This document shows, in pieces, positions 63,594 through 64,000 of a DNA stretch of 64,000 bases. The stretch's first letter is position 1; every line of letters begins with the position of its first letter. A program made the translations under genes and the position numbers. The notes beneath the pieces were generated by a model. The model made no database searches. It was not told where the DNA came from and saw nothing but the letters and a program-made list of their open reading frames with translations. The DNA lies in assembly GCF_005047635.1 (NCBI RefSeq), contig NZ_SUKC01000001.1:248001-312000 (forward strand), given 5' to 3'. The DNA comes from Arthrobacter sp. CAU 1506. Its GTDB lineage: Bacteria; Actinomycetota; Actinomycetes; Actinomycetales; Micrococcaceae.

Positions 63594-64000
63594 TCACCAT
63601 CGACACCCGGTTTTCGGGACACCATGGCATAGCCCGCTACGCCCGAGAGGTCACGGGCCGGCTCAGCGGGCTCGAATGGTCAGGATTGAGCAGCGGCCGC
63701 AATCCGTCGTCTCCTGCCGGGCTGCTGGACGGGTTCCGGCTGGGCCGCAGCACCCGCCTGTTCTATTCGCCCGGCTTCAACCCGCTTGCCAGCGCGGTCC
63801 CGCAGTTGCTGACCCTGCACGACTTGATCCATTTGCGGCCAGGCCTGCCCAATCGCTCCCGACGTCTGGCTTACTACGAAGCATTGATCCGTCCAGTCAT
63901 CAGGCGGCTCGGGCGGGTCCTCACGGTTTCGGAAACCTCCGCCGAAGAAATCCGCCGATGGGTCCGTGACGACACGGTCGAAGTCATCAATGCGGGAAAC
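63590..64000 (+). CDS. Glycosyltransferase, N-terminal part (3' end outside window)
   Basis: The first 137 codons of a GT4-like glycosyltransferase, starting at GTG 63590, which overlaps the previous stop (GTGA). It begins MITIDTRFSGHHGIARYAREVTGRL, a common start for family members that hold the acceptor lobe, and continues with LLTLHDLIHLRPGLPNRSRRL and VLTVSETSAEEIRRW, typical of the HDL and SETS blocks. It is cut by the window end. The donor lobe is not visible, so the sugar is unknown. Confidence 0.87.
   Translation, partial: MITIDTRFSGHHGIARYAREVTGRLSGLEWSGLSSGRNPSSPAGLLDGFRLGRSTRLFYSPGFNPLASAVPQLLTLHDLIHLRPGLPNRSRRLAYYEALIRPVIRRLGRVLTVSETSAEEIRRWVRDDTVEVINAGN

Overview
The window is a high-GC actinobacterial chromosome segment, most likely from a member of the Micrococcaceae close to Arthrobacter. 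The evidence is the gene content and order (purine nucleoside phosphorylase next to a PmmB-type mutase, a SufS/SufU pair, mfd, a DUF2505 protein, pth with rplY), the frequent GTG starts, the GTGA/ATGA gene overlaps, and the style of the secreted proteins. It is chromosomal. I see no rRNA, tRNA, CRISPR array, transposase or phage gene.

Layout. 1-6.8 kb (+): nucleoside and pentose metabolism (end of PNP, pmmB, deoC), a small membrane protein, the antiporter nhaA behind a compactly folded leader, and a PAS histidine kinase. 6.8-14.6 kb: a secreted M28 aminopeptidase (-), VanZ-like protein, UDP-glucose dehydrogenase, a secreted M1-like protein that has lost its zinc site, an LCP glycopolymer ligase, and two small membrane proteins. 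14.6-25.3 kb: a MarR regulator divergent from an ABC exporter with a clear operator between them, mfd (-) carrying an in-frame tandem-repeat insertion, a DUF2505 protein, sufSU (-) and a RecQ-like helicase.

25.4-60.3 kb is a large surface-polysaccharide locus. The + strand part makes dTDP-L-rhamnose (rmlA, rmlB, fused rmlCD), with a PIG-L deacetylase and a glycosyltransferase, followed by secreted phosphoesterase and beta-helix proteins and, on the - strand, a CelD-like acyltransferase. The - strand part (54.5 down to 36.3 kb) reads: priming sugar transferase, exported LVPED-domain lipoprotein, flippase, giant propeller/LamG/PKD protein; then chain-length protein and polymerase/ligase; then a TagD-like cytidylyltransferase, glycosyltransferase, CDP-alcohol phosphotransferase, second LVPED-domain protein, second giant propeller/LamG/PKD protein. 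Two tandem LuxR-type ATPase regulators (55.0-60.3 kb, -) sit upstream of this part and are the obvious candidates to control it.

60.8-62.1 kb carries pth and rplY (-), and two more glycosyltransferase genes (+) run off the right edge.

The most unusual content is the repeated pairing of a small LVPED-domain exported protein with a giant propeller/LamG/PKD surface protein inside a polysaccharide assembly operon, which suggests a two-module system coupling glycan export to display of adhesin-like proteins. Other strong points are the mfd insertion, the zinc-less M1 homologue, the nhaA leader, and several unassigned hairpins and inverted repeats in the longer gaps.
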